Shown piece by piece: positions 55,692 to 64,000 of a stretch of DNA of 64,000 nt (its first letter is position 1; each line of letters starts with the position of its first letter). The notes beneath the pieces are model-generated. The model was not told the DNA's origin, searched no databases, and saw nothing but the letters and a program-made list of their open reading frames with translations. The translations under genes and the position numbers were made by a program. The stretch is from NCBI RefSeq assembly GCF_037176765.1, contig NC_090024.1, forward strand, positions 153,387,278-153,451,277, given 5' to 3'. This DNA is from Anolis sagrei (taxonomy: Eukaryota > Chordata > Lepidosauria > Squamata > Anolidae).

Positions 55692-55812
55692 TATGGAAAT
55701 GTAGACTCATATAATAATAATAATAATAATTTTATATGATTCAACATTTCCATATAATCCAGTTCAAGGCAAATAACCTGGATTTTATATGGCAGTGTAG
55801 AAAGGGCCTAAG
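55072..55812. mobile_element. hAT-like MITE split by an L2-like LINE
   Basis: Left part CCTTCTACACTGCCATATAA (55078 onward) and right part ATATGGCAGTGTAGAAAGGG (to 55809) are the two ends of one element; the L2-like piece lies between. Confidence 0.75.
55135..55690 (+). mobile_element. L2-like LINE C-terminus and 3' end
   Basis: A 93-codon frame (55175-55456) reads LVLIFKALHGLGPGYLQDRL, PPHTMRSSGEHLF, RTFYRPPQWWNDLPIEVRQL, ending KNHVNTYPFHQVYPNSL: the C-terminus of L2-like ORF2. 3' UTR ends GACCCACCTCGAGCC and a TAA microsatellite (about 55650-55690). 5' truncated. Confidence 0.85.
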
Positions 55813-56394
55813 GAACCCCTAAGAAATTCGTGAGATTACCATAAATTGACAGGAAACTTGAAGACACATGCACAATTATTCCAATCAGCTCCACTAGATG
55901 ACAGTATGTAGAAGGTTTTAGGGCTCTTAGTTCCACAGAATAGTATATAATATGCACTCAATGGGTTTATTGAGTTTACATTGTCTTTCTTCTTCAGTGC
56001 CCACAATTTCCAACTAATTAGTAATGACAGATGTTTACAGTGGGAGATACAGGAACTCCTCACATTTCTGCTCTTGTAGAGTTCAACCTAAATTTTGTAG
56101 AATAATGGTTAGGGGTGATCAGAAACTTCCATAGGCATTCTGAAAATCAGTTGGATCTGTCAGAATAGAAAATTGCTAAGATCCTGAAACTTGCCAAGAT
56201 CTTGAACTTAACCGTAACCGAGAGATTTGCTCAAGGATTATCTGTCACTTGCCACTGGTGGGCATATGCTCAATGTGATATTATTTGAGGATAAGGATGT
56301 GCTGAGAAGGAACCATAATGTATCATTTTATTTTCATTTGTAAGATTTGTAGACATCAGGCTATCCAATAAAAATCCAATGTAATATACACAGT
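55813..56394. other. Gap, nothing recognised
   Basis: No gene, no repeat family recognised, no CLCA exon on the minus strand. Confidence 0.4.
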
Positions 56395-57270
56395 TATGTA
56401 TGAGTTGATCTCATGTATAAGTCAGGAGGGTTTGAGTGCCACCATTTCCTCACCATGGCATTTAAAAAAGGCCAGAAGTGGCATCATTGCAGGGAGAGTA
56501 GAAGGCTCGGTGCTTTCTTTAGTTTTTTCAGAATGGACTAAGCTCTCGCCTTTCGTGTTTGAGGACAAATTTATGGATTTTGATATGATCCATAGATACA
56601 GCAACAATCATTGTGGCGAAGGGAAAGCACCAATACAATCTCAGGCGGCCAACTGCCCCTGGCCACCACCACTTGCCATTTTTCCACCCAGGCGTTCAAA
56701 GGGCCAGAAGTAAAGAGTGGAGACTAAAGTTGATGCTTCTTTTAGGTTCCCCTGAGAAGCTCTCACCTTTCACTACTTTGCTCAGAGAAGGAGATGCTTC
56801 CTTTTAAAAAAATAAGAATTAAGGTAGTAAAAGGTAAAGGTTTCCCCTTGACATTAAGTCTAGTCATATCTGATTCTGGGGTTAGTATTCATCTCCATTT
56901 CAAAGCTGAAGAGCTGGCGTTGTCTGTAGACTCCTGCAAGATCATATGGCCAGCATGACTGCATGGAGCACCGTTACCTTCCTGCTGAAGCGGTACTTAA
57001 TGATCTACTCACATTTGCATGTTTTCAAACTGCTAGGTTGGCAGAATCTGGGGCTAACAGTGGGAGTTCATCTCACTTCCCAGATTCGAACCGCCAACCT
57101 TTCAGTCAGCAAGTTCAGTAGGTCAGTGGTTTAACCTGCTGCGCCACCAGGGGTGGAATTAAGGTACGGTACTCACATTGATCCATGGATACGTCAACCC
57201 AGTTTTGGGGGTTGATTTTGGAACCAAAATTTCAGGACTTACACCTGAGTACATAGGGTAGTTGACTTAT
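56395..57270. mobile_element. DNA-transposon-like repeat split by a Sauria SINE
   Basis: Left end ATGAGTTGATCTCATGTATAA and the right end reading (reversed) ATAAGTCAACTACCCTATG are similar in inverted orientation. No transposase. The open frame at 56396-56713 has no family match. Confidence 0.45.
56827..57155 (-). mobile_element. Sauria SINE, full length, with target duplication
   Basis: Reversed tail AGGTAAAGGTTTCCCCTTGA and CATTAAGTCTAGTC; body GGCCAGCATGACTGCATGGA and AGCGGTACTTAATGATCTAC; reversed head ATTCGAACCGCCAACCTTTC. Flanked by GAATTAAGGTA at 56816-56826 and 57156-57166, an exact 11-bp duplication. Tail typical of RTE-BovB-mobilised SINEs. Confidence 0.95.
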
Positions 57271-57271
57271 G

Positions 57272-57452
57272 GGACTGCGATGGTGCAATGGGTTAAACCC
57301 TTGTGCTGCTGAACTGCTGACCTGAAGTTTGGCTGAATTGCTGATCTGAAGGTTTGCAGTTCAAATCCGCAAGATGGGGGTGAGCTCCCACCTGTAAGCT
57401 TCAGCTCCTGCCAACCTATCAGTTCAAAAACATGCAAATGTGAGTAGATCAA
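57272..57452 (+). mobile_element. Sauria SINE, 5' part
   Basis: GGGACTGCGATGGTGCAATG head, GTTTGCAGTTCAAATCCGC (B-box region), CTTCAGCTCCTGCCAACCTA and ATGCAAATGTGAGTAGATCA. Cut short by the small hAT element after it. Confidence 0.85.
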
Positions 57453-57532
57453 TGGTTCTCAGGTTGTGGGTCCCTGATGTTTTGGCCTACAACTCCCAGA
57501 AATCCCAACCACTTGGGTTGAGAACCACTTGA
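57453..57532. mobile_element. Tiny hAT MITE
   Basis: AATGGTTCTCAGGTTGTGGG and (reversed) AAGTGGTTCTCAACCCAAGT; centre GGCCTACAACTCCCAGAAAT. About 80 bp, an internally shortened relative of the element at 32326. Confidence 0.7.
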
Positions 57533-57642
57533 GTAAATAAATATTTACTGCTTTGGCAGGAAAAGGCAAAGAGATGCTCCAAGCAATTTTGCTGGCCACA
57601 CAACCAGGAGGTAGCAACGCAGGCTCCTTGCCTTGGAAATGG

Positions 57643-57856
57643 AGGGGGGGGGGGGGGGAGTGTCACCTCCAGAAACCAGAAATGAAAGGAGAAGCCTCTG
57701 CCTTTGTTTGCGGTTGTCGGCCTCATTGTTTATTATTGTAGAGGCATTGAATGTTTGTCTGTGTATGTAAATTCTGTAATCTGTTCTGAGTCCCCTAGGG
57801 GAAAAGGGCGAAATACAAATAAAGTGTATTATTATTATTATTATTATTATTATTGT
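57643..57856 (+). mobile_element. G-tract and LINE 3' end with ATT repeat
   Basis: G-run at about 57643-57658; then CTGTTCTGAGTCCCCTAGGG, GAAATACAAATAAAGTG and ATT triplets, the L2-like terminus in plus orientation. Confidence 0.6.
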
Positions 57857-57859
57857 ATT

Positions 57860-58330
57860 TTATTTAACTGGATTAAGTATGTTCTTAGTCCATTTTTTTC
57901 ATTTCTCAATCAGTGCTAAGTTTTCTGTTAAATGCTGAAGTCCTTTACTTTCTTACTTGGAACTATTTTATATTGGACTCAGTATATATTTTTGAGAATA
58001 TATGATTTTTTTGTTGCCGTGGCAGGATTACATCCTGTTATCTTTTTTTAACAAACAACAATAAAAAAAACAGATTTTCAAACTACTGTAAGATATATGG
58101 ATGGGATTTATGTTATGATGATGTAATAATTAGCTAATACCTCAGAATAAAACCCTTGCAAGAGCTAAATTTTCCCCATGTTTTATTCCAAATTCCTCCA
58201 AGTAACTATATATTTTCTTAGAAGATTTAGTTCATCATTATATACTCATTTAACTCATATTTGTTCCTCAGTGAAAGACAATCTTTAAAAACTAACTTTG
58301 ACCTGCATCAGAATAGAAAGTAAATCATAG
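57860..58330. other. Gap, nothing recognised
   Basis: AT-rich; no gene or repeat family recognised. Confidence 0.4.
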
Positions 58331-58331
58331 A

Positions 58332-59129
58332 GCCCAGTAACAACCTCAGATATGCAGATGACACCACTCTGATGGCCGAAAGCAAGGAGGAGCTGAGGAG
58401 CCTTCTAATCAAGGTGAAAGAAGAAAGCGCAAAAGCTGGGTTGTAGCTAAACATCAAAAAAACCAAGTTTATGGCAACAAGAATGATTGACAACTGGAAA
58501 CTAGAAGGAGAAAATGTGGAGGCTGTGACAGACTTTGTATTTCTAGGTGCAAAGATTACTGCAGATGCAGACTGGCCAGGAAATCAGAAGACGCTTACTT
58601 CTTGGGAGGAGAGCAATGTCCAAACTCGATAGAATAATAAAGAGTAGAGACATCAGACTGGCAACAAAGATCCGCATAATCAAAGCCATGGTATTCCCTG
58701 TAGTCACCTACGGATGTGAGAGCTGGACCTTAGGGAAGGCTGAGCGAAGGAAGATAGATGCTTTTGAACTGTGGTGTTGGAGGAAAGTTCTGAGAGTGCC
58801 TTGGACTGCGAGAAGATCCAACCAGTTCATCCTCCAGGAAATAAAGCCCGGCTGCTCATTGGAGGGAAGGATACTAGAGACAAAGTTGAAATACTTTCGC
58901 CACATCATGAGGAGACAGCAAAGCCTAGAGAAGACAATTATGCTGGGGAAAGTGGAAGGTAAAAGGAAGAGGGGCCAACCAAGGGCAAGATGGATGGATA
59001 GCATCCTTGAAGTGACTGGACTGACCTTGGAGGAGCTGGGGGTGGTGATGGCCTACAGGGAGCTCTGGCGTGGGCTGATCCATGAGGTCATGAAGAGTCC
59101 GAGACGACTGAACGAATGAACAACAACAA
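58332..59129 (+). mobile_element. RTE-BovB LINE, 5' truncated
   Basis: Begins at the RT YADD box (NNLRYADDTTLMAES-type, in a broken frame); frame from 58547 reads EIRRRLLLGRRAMSKLDRI, KAMVFPVVTYGCESWTLGKA, PWTARRSNQFILQEIKPGC, ending SPRRLNE and GAATGAACAACAACAAG. A stop after KAGL and a frameshift near 58570 break it. Very close in sequence to the copy at 20515-22200. Confidence 0.95.
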
Positions 59130-60060
59130 GTAAATTTTACTTTGAGATATTGCCATGTTATTTGGGGCAATTTTGCCACTAGATGTCAGTATAGGTATGT
59201 CATATTCTATATATTTTAAGCTGCAAGTACAGAGATGTTCTAGATCAGCATTTAGGTCCAATTGAAAAGAATGGGCCAAGATATTAATTAATTTGAGTTC
59301 ACCTATTATTTCATCCCTATCCTCAATTTTTTAGCTTGGGGTTTCTTAAAAATTAATATATCATTCTTACATTGCACTCTCTAGACCTCTTGGACGAACG
59401 TTTCTTCACTTATGTAAAACACAAACTGTAATATTTACAGTAACAAAGATGATTGAATGATGACTGGTGATCACTAATTATTGGCTGAGAAAGAGCCTTC
59501 CTTGAGTGGGGAGGGGTGGAAAGTGACCTTGGAGACCAGCAAAAGGTTTACACTTGTCTAGACTATTCAGTGACACATGAAACAGTATGGTGAGAGGTTG
59601 TGTGCCGCTCCATAGAGTGAATCATATTCTGAAGTGTAGTCTGAGTTCTTGTCTGTGTACAAGGAGTTAACAGAATTTTTATTTATTTATTTACATTCGT
59701 ACTTATTTCCTTCCTTCAGATCATGTCTGCCCCTGCTATTACTCAGATGTGGACAAACGAAACACATGATAAATTGCCATTTGGTATGCCTAAGGTTTGA
59801 CGAGAGCCCAGATATCATTCAAGTGACTGTTACTTTTGTATAGTGAAATTGTTAGGATATAACATGAAAAATAAATGTAAAATAGAGTATCCTAGTCAAT
59901 CATCAGCTTTAACATTCCAGGAAAAGCTATACGCATTTTTTTAAACTTTAATATGTATGTTTGGTTGCAGAACTTTACTAGTTGTACATAATTTGATTCA
60001 CAGTAACAATATATAGCCTTTATGTGAATAAAATAACTCTAAATAAAAAGTACATTCAGG
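59130..60060. other. Gap after CLCA4-like terminal exon, nothing recognised
   Basis: Searched on the minus strand for fibronectin-III type CLCA words (SRxSSGGSF, FPPxxIxDL, LSWTAPGxD); none found. No repeat family recognised apart from short TTTA tracts. Confidence 0.45.
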
Positions 60061-60071
60061 TAATTTTTTTC

Positions 60072-60077
60072 TTTATT
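60072..60077 (-). terminator. Candidate poly(A) signal after CLCA4-like exon
   Basis: AATAAA on the minus strand, about 60 nt beyond the in-frame stop of the last recognised CLCA exon. Its position supports a transcript ending here, but AATAAA is common in AT-rich DNA. Confidence 0.4.
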
Positions 60078-60136
60078 TTCCTTTGTATGTACATTTTGTA
60101 TGAATTTTGGGATAAAGGGAGGGTATATGCAGAATT

Positions 60137-60306
60137 TTACAAGCCATTACTATTGTCTACATAACCTTGTACTTGACTCAGTCTGCGGACCCTTCTGACA
60201 TTTTTGTCTTTTCCTTCGACACGCACTTTAAGGCTGTAACCATCACTTTCTTTAAAAAATGTGACATATCTGGAGTAGATTCCATCATTTTTCATAATAT
60301 CAGCAC
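60137..60306 (-). CDS. CLCA4: CLCA4-like exon, possibly terminal
   Basis: Starts GADIMKNDGIYSRYVTFF after acceptor ATTAAG, completing the split Gly codon. A weak donor (AAG|GTTATG) at 60166 falls where other CLCA genes continue with a YxPG segment. Read through, it ends after eleven more codons at a TAA (60137-60139), and AATAAA follows on the minus strand at 60072-60077. It may be the true last exon of a short protein or the start of an exon pair whose partner lies elsewhere. Confidence 0.8.
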
Positions 60307-63300
60307 CTTAATAAAAATATTAACAATTACCATATAAAACAAGAATCTTATTGCATATTTTTATCAAACCCCTCCCCTCCCCCCACCACTCCTGCAAAAG
60401 AATATGATGGAGATAGTTTCATTTTCATGGGAATAGATGTGACATCCCCGGCCCATCCCCTGTTTGGATATCAGCCAGCACGGCAACGCCTTAAATCAAT
60501 AAATAGTTTTCTAAGATCTACAGAGATACTCGCAGGAACGCCTCAGCAAGCAAGAGTCCAAAAGTGGCAGGCTGAAACCCAGCACCTCAATCTATGGCTG
60601 ATACCAAATGAGAAACTCCTCCTGGGCACACAGAAGTCTGGGCAACTTGGAAGGCACTGAACAGACTGCACTCTGGCACCACGAAATGCAGAGCCAACCT
60701 TAAGAAATGGGGCCACAAAGTGGAGTCCATGACATGCGAGTGTGGAGAAGGGCAAATCACAGACCACCTATTACAATGTAGTCTGAGCATTGACACGTGC
60801 ACAATGGAGGACTTTCTTATAGCAACACCAGAGGCCCTCCAAGTGGCCAGCTACTCGTCAAAGAACATTTAATATAATGCCAAGTCTTTAAACTTTAGTT
60901 TTCTTAAACATTTCACAACTGTACCCTTGGTTTGCTCCTCATACGATAAAAAAGGGAATAGATTATGTTTGATTCAAACAGTGATCACACTTTGTTATTA
61001 ACTAACTTGTGTGCTAATATAACTATCCTTGCTATTTTGCAATGCAAGGTGTATGATCTGCCAGACCAAACACATCCCACTTGCATATACTACAACATGC
61101 TATGCAGTCAACACATTCCCTTCTTCAACAGACCTAATCAATTAAACACAGTTTCTTAGCTTTAGGTTAATTGATCACATCTTCCAACATTTTACAGATT
61201 ACAATAAGGACATTTTTGGGTGGTGCTAGTATCAGGAATTGACAGTACCTGGTAGAAAATGAAAGGGCCAATCCAAATTCAAATGTTTTAGAAGTAGAAA
61301 GTAGCAACAGCACAATTCAGATGTAAAATTAACAAATTAAGCCAAACACACATAATATACACAATGAGGTAAAAGTCACTTGACAGTATCAGATGCTGAA
61401 CATCCATTGAGAAGGTTAGGATATGCTAATTGAGTTTGAAATGATTTTTCTGCTAGTTTAATTCTTTATTATTATTTTATAGATTTGTGTTATATGTATA
61501 CATACATCTAACTGTAAATTAACTTCTTCCTGATTAAGTGACCTATGTTTGATACCGTTAAAGAGTTAAGTCTTACTATCACAAACGCATACACTTGTTA
61601 AATCTAGGAAACACTAACTACATCGAATGACCACTAACACCAATGCTATGACCATTCCATAGCAGAAAATGCTGGAGAAATGAAGACTCAGAGGCAGCAG
61701 AAGTCCTTGTCCCATTGCCAACCAGATAGCAGGACTTTCCCCAAACATCTAAAAAATCCCAAATATTTCAATTGTATGAAGGTTCTCAATCAGCTTCCTT
61801 TGGAGAAGAAGGGGGATATTTGCCAGAAACCCTGAAGAGTCACTGCCAGTCAGCGCAGGCAGTATTGGGCTACATGTGCCAGTTCTCTGTAGACATCTTT
61901 AGATGCACATAACTTTTGAAAACTATGCATGTAAGTGAATTTTGAACTGCATTTGTTTTAAAATAAACTTACCTGTACCATCATCAAGGAGCTCTATTTC
62001 TATACACTGTCCAGATGATATTTCAACTGTGGTTATGACACTTGCACCAACAACAGGCAAAAACCCTTGACTGACTTCTGTGTAAATGATAACTGGATTA
62101 GGATACATGTTGATATTTGTGTTCATGTAGGGCTTCACAGTTACTGGAGGCACAGTAGAAGGTGCTGCTCTGGTGGTGACCGTGATCGAAATGGCTTGAA
62201 CTGCTGAATGTGTATTCTGAATTGAATAAATCCAATCTCCTGCCTGCAAATCAGATTTGAAAAAAAACATGTTTGAAAAGCGAATGGGTGGATTTTTTTT
62301 TCCAAACTGAAGTGGCACAGACATCTGGTCATATGAGAACCTGAATAATATGAGGGAAGATTATAATCTTCTTGGTATAAGACTGTGGTCCCCAGTCATA
62401 TTCATTCCTTGGGAGGTTTACGCTGTCCCTGTGCTTCATGATAAACTGAACAACTAAACTAGATAGATCCTGCTTGACCTCTCTCACTTCTCTTAGGCAA
62501 TGTAATCTTTGGTCTTCCTTATTTCAAGCTGTTGCAAGAGTAGTAGCCATTTTTTCCTTAAATCCTTTGATTTTAGGTTCAGTCTTCTAGGGCAACATAT
62601 CAGGATGGTGTTTCAGTGTCAGGATTTCTATGAGACCCATATCTCTTTAAGACTGTGCATGGAATAAGGAGATCAACCTTTCCCTTTCCAAATTAGCATT
62701 AGCATCAGAAACTTTCCTGGCCTGTTGTCCTCATGTTTTAAACAACAATATCACTAAGATATAGAAAGAGAATGTGATGGGAGTTATAGGGAAGAACTTC
62801 TGAAGAACATCTACTTGGGGAAAGCTGGAGGAAAGCTTATATGCTTAATAGGTGAGCTACACAAAAGCTGATACAGATCTCAGGCAGATAGTGGGTTTGA
62901 TGGCTCTCTGCTACACACCTTCAGCCAGTTTCATGAACATTTTTAGGGAATTAGGTTCAAATGTGCTGTTAAATGGGGTTGAGGAAGCTAAATAGTCCTA
63001 CTGTATCGATATTAATTTCACTTACTTACAGGGAAAGGGCAAATTACCTTCCCCATTCCTTATCACTGAAATATGTCTAATAAACAAGACACTAACAAGT
63101 ACAATGTCTACACAGTATTTCTTCACCTTCCATGTGTTCAGTGTATCTCATTCCAAACTCAGTATGCTTATGGTAGATTATAGGCACCCTTTATTATTCT
63201 CAGCAGGCTGTCTGTCATCTGTTCTAGAACAAAAGCTCTTTTAAGATTTGTTAGTGCTTGATCGGTAAGTACACAACTTGTGATAAGTCCCCGGGAGAGT

Positions 63301-64000
63301 AAACTACACAAGAGTTTTGCAATTTTTGCCAGTTCTTTAGGAGGGCTCAGCACCCACAGCATAATCTTGGGGAAAGCTAAAGCCCACCTCCCTCACCCTG
63401 TTCTAGGCTCTGTGGTTCATGGTTTACTGTCAGCTTTGACTGATACACGAGCTGCACCCCTTCCTAGAATTGGAAGACCTAAATATGGTTTTACATGCCC
63501 CGGTCATCACAAGGTTGGACTTCTGCAATGCTTTGTACATTGGACAACCAAGATCAGAAATTCCAGTTAATTCAAAACATGACAGCCAGATTGGTTACGG
63601 CTACATCTAGGAGTGAGCATATTACACCTATACAAAAATCACTGCTCTGGTTGCCAATTAGTTTTTGGGCAAAGTACAAAATCTATTACGCTCTTTTAGC
63701 TTCTCTGGCATAATTTGTTGCAGGTCCATCAACACCATAAAATGTCCATATGCTTCTTTATTGAAAGAAACATGCACATTCTTTTTGTGTGAAACATTAT
63801 TACATTGAGTGTAAAGAAGTTCATTTTTGTTACCTCTGCAGTTCCAACAATCTTGAGTCGAGCTGTTCGTAGGTTGTTGCTTTCAATGACAAAGTCATTT
63901 GCAGTATATGTTTTTCCTTTGGGATCTCTCAGAAGAAATGCTGGTGGATTTATGCTCACATTCCATGTAACTATGAAGGAAGTGTCATTTCCTACCGTTC
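60137..64000 (-). CDS. CLCA4: CLCA4-like calcium-activated chloride channel regulator, 3' part only
   Basis: Three minus-strand exons join in frame: beyond 64000 to 63834, 62243-61973, and 60306 down to 60166 (if spliced) or the stop at 60137. The peptide includes TVGNDTSFIVTW, AGDWIYSIQNTHSAVQ, VPPVTVKPYMN and ELLDDGTGADIMKNDGIYSR. It is colinear with the region after the von Willebrand A domain of CLCA proteins and closest, as I recall it, to CLCA4. CLCA proteins are self-cleaving, secreted or membrane-anchored proteins that modulate chloride conductance and mucus. CLCA4 is the neighbour of SH3GLB1 in human, in the same orientation. The usual fibronectin-III and C-terminal exons were not found down to 51.3 kb. 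The 5' part lies beyond the window. Confidence 0.88.
60420..60950 (+). mobile_element. LINE ORF2 3' end in CLCA4 intron
   Basis: Frame from 60427 reads ITSPAHPLFGYQPARQ-like text then LRSTEILAGTPQQARVQKW; later CACGAAATGCAGAGCC, GAGTGTGGAGAAGGG (C-x-C-G motif), and the family end CTCCAAGTGGCCAGCTACTC. Tail GCTCCTCATACGATAAAAAA. Fullest of the four copies of this family in the window, still broken. Confidence 0.8.
60955..61972. other. CLCA4 intron, nothing recognised
   Basis: AT-rich intron between the last two recognised CLCA exons; no further exon or repeat family seen. Confidence 0.45.
61973..62243 (-). CDS. CLCA4: CLCA4-like exon
   Basis: 271 nt, starts AGDWIYSIQNTHSAVQ after acceptor TTTGCAG and ends DDGT plus one base before donor GTAAGT. 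Carries SITVTTRA and PNPVIIYTEVSQGFLPV, aligning with CLCA4 VTVTSRA and HPVMIYANVKQGFYPI. Confidence 0.92.
62244..63435. other. CLCA4 intron, nothing recognised
   Basis: Intron between CLCA exons; the minus-strand open frame runs past the acceptor but is not coding. No repeat family recognised. Confidence 0.45.
63440..63717 (+). mobile_element. L2-like LINE ORF2 fragment in CLCA4 intron
   Basis: Frames read CFVHWTTKIRNSS / QLIQNMTARLVTATSRSEHI, TPIQKSLLWLPISFWAKYK: the L2-like motif IQNxAARLV..HITPIxxxLHWLPV..IxYK. Broken and cut at both ends. Confidence 0.8.
63834..64000 (-). CDS. CLCA4: CLCA4-like exon, cut by window edge
   Basis: Open to the right edge; reads TVGNDTSFIVTWNVSINPP then FLLRDPKGKTYTANDFVIES, and ends GTAE in phase 0 before donor GTAACA. 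The pattern VGxDTxFxVTW is a CLCA hallmark after the VWA domain. Confidence 0.88.

Noticed and set aside
1-64000. CRISPR arrays, operons, phage or bacterial defence genes
   Set aside because: No spaced direct repeats or prokaryotic gene organisation; the window is vertebrate DNA.

Overview
The window is vertebrate nuclear DNA, most probably from a squamate reptile and likely a lizard. The evidence is the repeat content: RTE-BovB LINEs, Sauria-type SINEs, CR1 and L2 3' ends, a Penelope-like element with a GIY-YIG endonuclease, and many small hAT-like elements. Spliced genes with GT-AG introns confirm a eukaryote. The species call is inference.

Two protein genes are present, both on the minus strand. 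SH3GLB1 (endophilin B1/Bif-1) is complete, with start codon at 50890, stop at 25826, nine constitutive coding exons and 369 codons. Two extra in-frame small exons (39 and 24 nt) match the brain-type insert of the mammalian gene. To its right, the last recognisable exons of a calcium-activated chloride channel regulator (best match CLCA4) occupy 60.1-64.0 kb, and the gene runs off the right edge. The order CLCA4 then SH3GLB1 in the same orientation is the mammalian arrangement (human 1p22), so synteny supports both calls. The CLCA tail is odd: after the third exon I find no fibronectin-III or C-terminal exons before SH3GLB1, and the reading frame runs into a stop followed by a poly(A) signal.

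Layout: 0-22.7 kb is intergenic and holds mainly transposon fossils (hAT, CR1, L2-type, two tRNA-type SINEs, a Penelope-like element, BovB) between repeat-poor stretches that look like conserved non-coding DNA (about 2.3-3.2 kb and 7.6-8.45 kb). About 22.7-25.8 kb is repeat-poor and fits a long SH3GLB1 3' UTR. 25.8-50.9 kb is SH3GLB1 with repeat-bearing introns. 50.4-51.3 kb is a CpG-rich promoter with a duplicated CCAAT/GC-box unit. 51.3-60 kb is dense with small palindromic elements, L2, Sauria SINEs and a second BovB. 60-64 kb is CLCA4 with LINE fragments in its introns.

The two genes are not known to work together. SH3GLB1 is a membrane-curving N-BAR/SH3 protein of autophagy and mitochondrial dynamics; CLCA proteins are secreted or membrane-attached, self-cleaving regulators of chloride conductance and mucus. 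No prokaryote-like operon, CRISPR array or new multi-gene system was seen. The most interesting items are the two alternative SH3GLB1 exons, the short CLCA tail, a hammerhead-ribozyme-like fold in the Penelope-like element and the duplicated promoter unit.
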